Positions 13,868 through 17,774 of a stretch of DNA of 17,774 nt are shown piece by piece. The stretch is from positions 1 to 17,774 of the forward strand of contig CAKREC010000041.1 in NCBI GenBank assembly GCA_934316925.1, given 5' to 3'. Each line of letters opens with the position of its first letter. The stretch's first letter is position 1. The notes under the pieces were generated by a model that worked only from the letters and a program-made list of their open reading frames with translations, had not been told where the DNA came from and did no database searches. The stretch is from an uncultured Eubacterium sp. (GTDB taxonomy: Bacteria > Bacillota > Clostridia > Lachnospirales > Lachnospiraceae). The translations under genes and the position numbers were made by a program.

Positions 13868-13953
13868 GTCAAGATTATAATTTTATTTTATTATTTTTTA
13901 ATTTATTTTTAATTTTTAGACATCTCCCCCCAAAAAACGACAGTCTCTTGGGA

Positions 13954-16056
13954 TCACTTGAGGTGGATCGCAACAGCATTCATATTTTCGGTCGGCTTGT
14001 ACGTCAGAATACCATTCTCACAGGAAACCTGTGCTTTGCCATCATAACTATATACCTGTTTGATCTGTGTACCGCAATCGTGTACATCAACCTGTATAGA
14101 CTCCGGCAGATCCCCATGAAAACAATGGATCGTAACCAGTGCTTCGCCATCCTCCTTTTTCTGAACGATCGCCTGATATCCTTCCGGATGACGGTCACTT
14201 CGGATCTTAGGACAGCGATGATAACTCTTACCATCCCGGATGATCATGGATACTTCCTTGTAAAATGCAATTCCTCTCTCGATCACATCCCATTGTTCCT
14301 TTGTCAGATTATTTACATCGCCGGATAAACACATTCTGCCAAGGAATGTGTTAGCAATCGAATATCCGATCCGCTTGAGGGAGTCTTTTTCCCGGATCAC
14401 TGCCCAGATCTGGCTCTGTCTTGGCAGGATCGCACGGTGAAGATTGGCTGCTACGATCGGAATCTCTTCCGTTTCATGTGCATCGGAAAAGGATGCCATG
14501 GAGCACAAACTCATCATGAGAGGCTCCAGTTTATGTCCACCGGAAGCGCAGTTTTCCAGAATAATACCCGGAACATTTTCCTTTACTTTCTTAACAAATG
14601 CTACCGAAGCTTCCATATTTCTCCGGAGTCCCTCTCCCAGTGATTCACAGCCGTCACAGCCAATGCCGATCGTATCATTATAGTCCATCTTCATGTATTC
14701 AAAGCCATAAGTATTGAGCATGTCGATCACTTTATGTGTAAGGTATTCATCAACCCATGGGTCGTTCATATTCCAGAACCGTCTGCTATATGTACTGAGA
14801 ACTTTTCCATCTTTGTGAAGAAGATGCTCTTCTTTATGGTATGCTTTTGCGGCACTTCCCACATTGTCTATCTCAAACCAGATTCCCGGTTTCATACCGG
14901 CATCCCGAATCGCAGAAACTGTTTTTTCCAGTCCCTCCGGGAACAAAGTCGGTGATACATTGTAGTCACCCATGCTGATGTCCCACGGCACACCGTCCTC
15001 CTTAAACCAGCCACAGTCGATCACAAAGTATTCAAATCCCTTGTCTTTGATCGAATTTAAAATTCCGCTGATATTTTCATGGGAAGGACATCCCCAGGTT
15101 GTGCAGTATTCATTGAAGATGATCGGCAAGTGATTCTCGGATTCCGGAACCTCTTTGAGATATTTCTTTCCTGCTGCCACCAGACGATTGCAAAGATCAT
15201 CTACATCTCCTTTGCAAACCGTAAGGATCGCTTTTGGAGTCTCAAACTGTTCTCCCGGCTGAATGTCTTTCATCCAGTGACCAAACTCACGATCTGCCAG
15301 TCCACCGCTGATATGTAAACCGTCATCCTGACGATACACCTCCATCTGCCAGGATGATTCATGCGCCAGCTGGGCACCCCAGAGCACCTCATGCGCCGTA
15401 TCTTCCACTGCCACAAATGGAAAATATTTCAAAACCGGCATCGAACCGATTGCCCCAAACCGCTCAACGCCAACCGACCAGTTCGACCAGCTTGGTTCCA
15501 GCTGAAGATCCTCTACCGTGTCCGTTACCAGCCTTCCCTCATGACTCCATTTACTGCGGAGGCGGTGGACAAGAAGAGAATTCGGTGCATCTCCTTCAGT
15601 AAACGGAGTGATATTCGACATCTCAAAACTGGACAGCATCTCCAACGTAACTTTTTCTCCGCTCTGGTTACAAAAGACGTTTTTCATCTCAAAACTCTCT
15701 TCGCCTTCATAATATGTAATGATATTATCCAATTCATAACCACGACGATCTTTCATGACGGTCGTGATCGTTGTCACGTTTCTATTCTTTTCCTCTTTCT
15801 GCGAATCATATTCAAATAAGTTTGCCGTCTCACAATTGTGCATCGTCTGTCCATGCCCATAACAATTCGGGTAAATATCCCCCATCAGCTTGCACTGGGC
15901 AAGGCTATTGACCCGGTAAAACTTTTGTGTACTGACATCATTATCTTCCATTGCGGCAGGCATCATATAAAATCCGACCCGCTTATAATCTGTTTCCTGT
16001 TCAAAGATCAGCACCATATCCCCTAAATAGTGTTTTGACACCCGTTGAATTGACAT
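13954..16056 (-). CDS. GH36-type alpha-galactosidase
   Basis: Probably removes terminal alpha-galactosyl units, for example from raffinose-type sugars. The 700-residue protein has an N-terminal beta-sandwich (to about 300), a barrel (about 310-600) and a C-terminal beta domain. In the barrel, YMKMDYND gives nucleophile D458, ENCASGG (501-507) is the substrate loop and SFSDAHE supplies acid/base D525. The motifs differ from the common GH36 forms (KWDMNR, SDDTDA), so activity on N-acetylgalactosamine or another alpha-galactoside is possible. No signal peptide is present, so it works in the cytoplasm on imported sugars; no transporter gene adjoins it. AGGAGG lies 9 bases before the ATG. It stands between spoIVB and spo0A, an unusual place, with its own promoter. 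Confidence 0.85.
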   Translation of the reverse strand: MSIQRVSKHYLGDMVLIFEQETDYKRVGFYMMPAAMEDNDVSTQKFYRVNSLAQCKLMGDIYPNCYGHGQTMHNCETANLFEYDSQKEEKNRNVTTITTVMKDRRGYELDNIITYYEGEESFEMKNVFCNQSGEKVTLEMLSSFEMSNITPFTEGDAPNSLLVHRLRSKWSHEGRLVTDTVEDLQLEPSWSNWSVGVERFGAIGSMPVLKYFPFVAVEDTAHEVLWGAQLAHESSWQMEVYRQDDGLHISGGLADREFGHWMKDIQPGEQFETPKAILTVCKGDVDDLCNRLVAAGKKYLKEVPESENHLPIIFNEYCTTWGCPSHENISGILNSIKDKGFEYFVIDCGWFKEDGVPWDISMGDYNVSPTLFPEGLEKTVSAIRDAGMKPGIWFEIDNVGSAAKAYHKEEHLLHKDGKVLSTYSRRFWNMNDPWVDEYLTHKVIDMLNTYGFEYMKMDYNDTIGIGCDGCESLGEGLRRNMEASVAFVKKVKENVPGIILENCASGGHKLEPLMMSLCSMASFSDAHETEEIPIVAANLHRAILPRQSQIWAVIREKDSLKRIGYSIANTFLGRMCLSGDVNNLTKEQWDVIERGIAFYKEVSMIIRDGKSYHRCPKIRSDRHPEGYQAIVQKKEDGEALVTIHCFHGDLPESIQVDVHDCGTQIKQVYSYDGKAQVSCENGILTYKPTENMNAVAIHLK

Positions 16057-16095
16057 ACTAACATTCCTCCTGATTGTTGTTCATTTGATATACCC

Positions 16096-16124
16096 AATAT
16101 ACTGAATTTTCCAATGTTTTTCAA
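16096..16124 (-). promoter_or_regulatory. Sigma-A promoter of the alpha-galactosidase gene
   Basis: On the minus strand, TTGAAA (16124-16119), 17 bases, TATATT (16101-16096), in the 81-base gap after spoIVB. It makes the gene an independent transcription unit. Confidence 0.65.
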
Positions 16125-16137
16125 TTGATTTTTCCCG

Positions 16138-17358
16138 CTATTTTGACGCTTCGATCATATTTTCAATAAATACCCCGTACCCCCTTGTCGGGTCCTTTAC
16201 AAAAACATGCGTGACTGCACCGATCATTTTCCCATTCTGCAAAATAGGACTTCCACTCATTCCCTGCACAATTCCTCCTGTTTTTTTCAACAACTCCGGA
16301 TCTGTAATATGAACGATCATGCTTTTATTATCATTCCGATTCATATAGATCTGTTCAATTTCTATTTCATATTTTTTTGTCGATCCGTCCGGAGAAGAAA
16401 GAATATAAGCCTTTCCCGTTTTGATTTCCTGTTTCATGCCAAGGGATACCAATTCTCCCGATATTTTCTTTTGATCGGCAATCTTTCCAAATACACCAAA
16501 TTCCGTATTTTTTTCAATCTTGCCATATTGGTTTGCCGCAACCATATTAATGTATCCCTGCAGTTCTCCCGGTTTTCCTTTCTGACCTTTGGTAATCCCA
16601 AGAATTCTTGTCTGATACAACTCTCCATCTTTGAGATTCAACAGTGTGCCGGTATCCGAATCTGCTATTCCATGACCGAGTGTACCAAAATCCCCCGCTT
16701 CGGTGACATAAGTCAATGTTCCAATCCCCTGCGTGTCCTCTCTGACCCAGGTTCCAATCTTATACATATTGTCTCCGGTCAAAACAGGTTTGATCAAAAC
16801 AGTAAGTACCTTCTTTCCCCTTTTGATCGCAACCTTTGTCTTTTTCCCTTTGGATTTTTGAATTTTTTTGTTTAGTTCCGCTATGGTAGACACGTTTTCT
16901 CCGTCCCATTTCACAATATAATCCCCGGACATAAACACATCTTTTCCGGGGCTGTAAACCAAGCCGTCTTTTCCCTGCACATCTGCACACCCCAGCACCA
17001 GAAGTCCTTTTGTCTCTACATAAATTCCAATCGGCTCGCCGCTGGGTACTACTTTCATCTCACGGATCACTTTTACATTGACTTTTTTTACCTGAAACAA
17101 TCCAAAAAACTTGACCGGCACCTGGTACGTTCCAAGTTTTTCCGATGCCATAGAAAAGCCACTGTCCTGATTCGTCGTTTTTAATACTTCCTTTGACTCT
17201 TCCACCGAGAAGCCAGCAGGCAGCGAGATCTGTTTTTTGTCCCCTGAAAACAAATATAACGAATTGGGAATTCGATCCAGCGAATATTCCCACAGTACAC
17301 CGATCACAACCAGATCCAATACTAAAAAAACAATCAACCATCTTCTTAATGCCTTCAT
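16138..17358 (-). CDS. spoIVB: Stage IV sporulation protein B, S55 serine protease
   Basis: A forespore-made protease that crosses the inner forespore membrane and cuts SpoIVFA, releasing pro-sigma-K processing. The 406-residue protein has an N-terminal membrane anchor (about 5-28, WLIVFLVLDLVVIGVLW), a PDZ domain (about 100-190, including GKDVFMSGDYIVKWDG) and the S55 catalytic part with the histidine in LGHGIADSD and the serine in QGMSGSPILQNGKMIGAVTH. I choose the ATG at 17358, preceded by GAGGGG; a TTG start at 17376 would put that ribosome site inside the gene. It follows recN as in many clostridia and bacilli. Upstream, a terminator hairpin and a candidate forespore promoter overlap. 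Confidence 0.95.
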   Translation of the reverse strand: MKALRRWLIVFLVLDLVVIGVLWEYSLDRIPNSLYLFSGDKKQISLPAGFSVEESKEVLKTTNQDSGFSMASEKLGTYQVPVKFFGLFQVKKVNVKVIREMKVVPSGEPIGIYVETKGLLVLGCADVQGKDGLVYSPGKDVFMSGDYIVKWDGENVSTIAELNKKIQKSKGKKTKVAIKRGKKVLTVLIKPVLTGDNMYKIGTWVREDTQGIGTLTYVTEAGDFGTLGHGIADSDTGTLLNLKDGELYQTRILGITKGQKGKPGELQGYINMVAANQYGKIEKNTEFGVFGKIADQKKISGELVSLGMKQEIKTGKAYILSSPDGSTKKYEIEIEQIYMNRNDNKSMIVHITDPELLKKTGGIVQGMSGSPILQNGKMIGAVTHVFVKDPTRGYGVFIENMIEASK

Positions 17359-17374
17359 ATATCCATTTCCCCTC

Positions 17375-17409
17375 AAAAAAAATAGAGCCTACTGCTTGTA
17401 AGCTCTATT
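17375..17409 (-). terminator. Terminator after recN, abutting the spoIVB ribosome site
   Basis: On the minus strand AATAGAGC pairs with GCTCTATT around a 13-base loop and is followed by a run of eight T. The T-run ends three bases before the GAGGGG of spoIVB, so any message made from upstream must pass it. Confidence 0.75.
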
Positions 17410-17439
17410 TAGTATGGATCAATGAAATGATTTTTATGT
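17410..17439 (-). promoter_or_regulatory. Candidate forespore (sigma-G/sigma-F) promoter of spoIVB
   Basis: On the minus strand CATACTA (17416-17410) matches the sigma-G -10 consensus CATnnTA, with ACATA (17439-17435) 18 bases upstream as a fair -35. In B. subtilis spoIVB is read by sigma-F and sigma-G. The start would fall at the edge of the recN terminator stem, so much of that hairpin would be in the leader. Confidence 0.5.
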
Positions 17440-17443
17440 TTTT

Positions 17444-17774
17444 CTATTTATAATTTTTTTGCTTTGTCGCCAATTGTTTCATTTCTTTTGCGTTCTCATA
17501 TACCGCATCCGTAATCTGCACACCACCAAGGATCCGTGCCAGCTCGACGATCATCTCTTCTTCATTCAATGGTCGGATGTTGGTAACGGAAGCATCTTTT
17601 GTCACTTCTTTTTCAATGACAAAATGGCGGTCTGCCATCGCTGCGATCTGATATAAATGGGTAATACAGATAATCTGATGTTCTTTTCCCAAAACGCTCA
17701 TTTTTTCTGAAACTTTTTGTGCCGTTCTTCCACTAATACCAACATCGATCTCATCAAAGATCAGCGTTTCAATA
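17444..17774 (-). CDS. recN: DNA repair protein RecN, C-terminal end (cut by window edge)
   Basis: The last 109 residues of RecN, an SMC-like ATPase that gathers broken DNA ends for recombinational repair. The reading frame stays open to the window edge. It shows Walker B LIFDEIDVGISG, then GRTAQKVSEKM, the D-loop region and IICITHLYQIAAMADRHFVIEK, which in most relatives reads THLPQIA; the proline-to-tyrosine change is a small oddity. It ends VYENAKEMKQLATKQKNYK. It lies upstream of spoIVB on the same strand, in the usual recN-spoIVB order, with a terminator between them. Confidence 0.94.
   Translation of the reverse strand, partial: IETLIFDEIDVGISGRTAQKVSEKMSVLGKEHQIICITHLYQIAAMADRHFVIEKEVTKDASVTNIRPLNEEEMIVELARILGGVQITDAVYENAKEMKQLATKQKNYK

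Overview
The window reads like part of the chromosome of a motile, spore-lineage, anaerobic Firmicute, most likely a Lachnospiraceae (Roseburia/Agathobacter-like) bacterium. The grounds are: Spo0A and SpoIVB, an oxygen-sensitive class III ribonucleotide reductase, an iron-type alcohol/butanol dehydrogenase, bacterial glycogen synthase, a flagellin start, strong GGAGG ribosome sites and a moderately AT-rich composition. The genus is inference. Every recognisable gene except one is on the minus strand, so transcription runs from high to low coordinates: recN, spoIVB, GH36 alpha-galactosidase, spo0A, glgA, gap, pgk, tpiA, tRNA-Gly, alcohol dehydrogenase, sigma-like protein, mutY, nrdD, nrdG, dut, then a recombinase cassette, csrA and flagellin.

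Right part (11.4-17.8 kb): the end of recN and spoIVB lead towards spo0A, a common clostridial order, but a GH36 alpha-galactosidase gene with its own promoter lies between spoIVB and spo0A. Glycogen synthase follows. Middle (8.2-11.3 kb): the glycolytic genes gap, pgk and tpiA are separated by terminator-like hairpins. A tRNA-Gly(GCC) with its own good promoter follows. Then (4.8-7.8 kb) comes a possible operon of an alcohol dehydrogenase, a sigma-70-like protein without region 4, and MutY. The anaerobic nucleotide operon nrdD-nrdG-dut (1.5-4.6 kb) has a good vegetative promoter and a candidate NrdR box.

Left end (1-1250) is the most interesting part. A 192-residue, FimB-like tyrosine recombinase on the plus strand lies between two 29-bp sites, 464-492 and 1220-1248. 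They are reverse complements of each other with one mismatch. Each site has the shape of a tyrosine-recombinase core: two 11-bp arms around a 7-bp asymmetric spacer. Inside the cassette, just before the right site, is a close match to a flagellar sigma-28 (SigD/FliA) promoter pointing right, away from csrA and flagellin. Inversion would turn it to point left into csrA and flagellin. The window therefore seems to hold a self-contained flagellar phase switch caught in the OFF orientation. Its layout parallels the Salmonella hin-fljBA switch but uses an unrelated recombinase class and carries CsrA in place of FljA. The right site with its following T-run would also act as a terminator for the OFF-state transcript. 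The flagellin leader carries two CsrA-type GGA sites, one covering the ribosome site. This model is inferred from sequence only; inversion itself was not observed.
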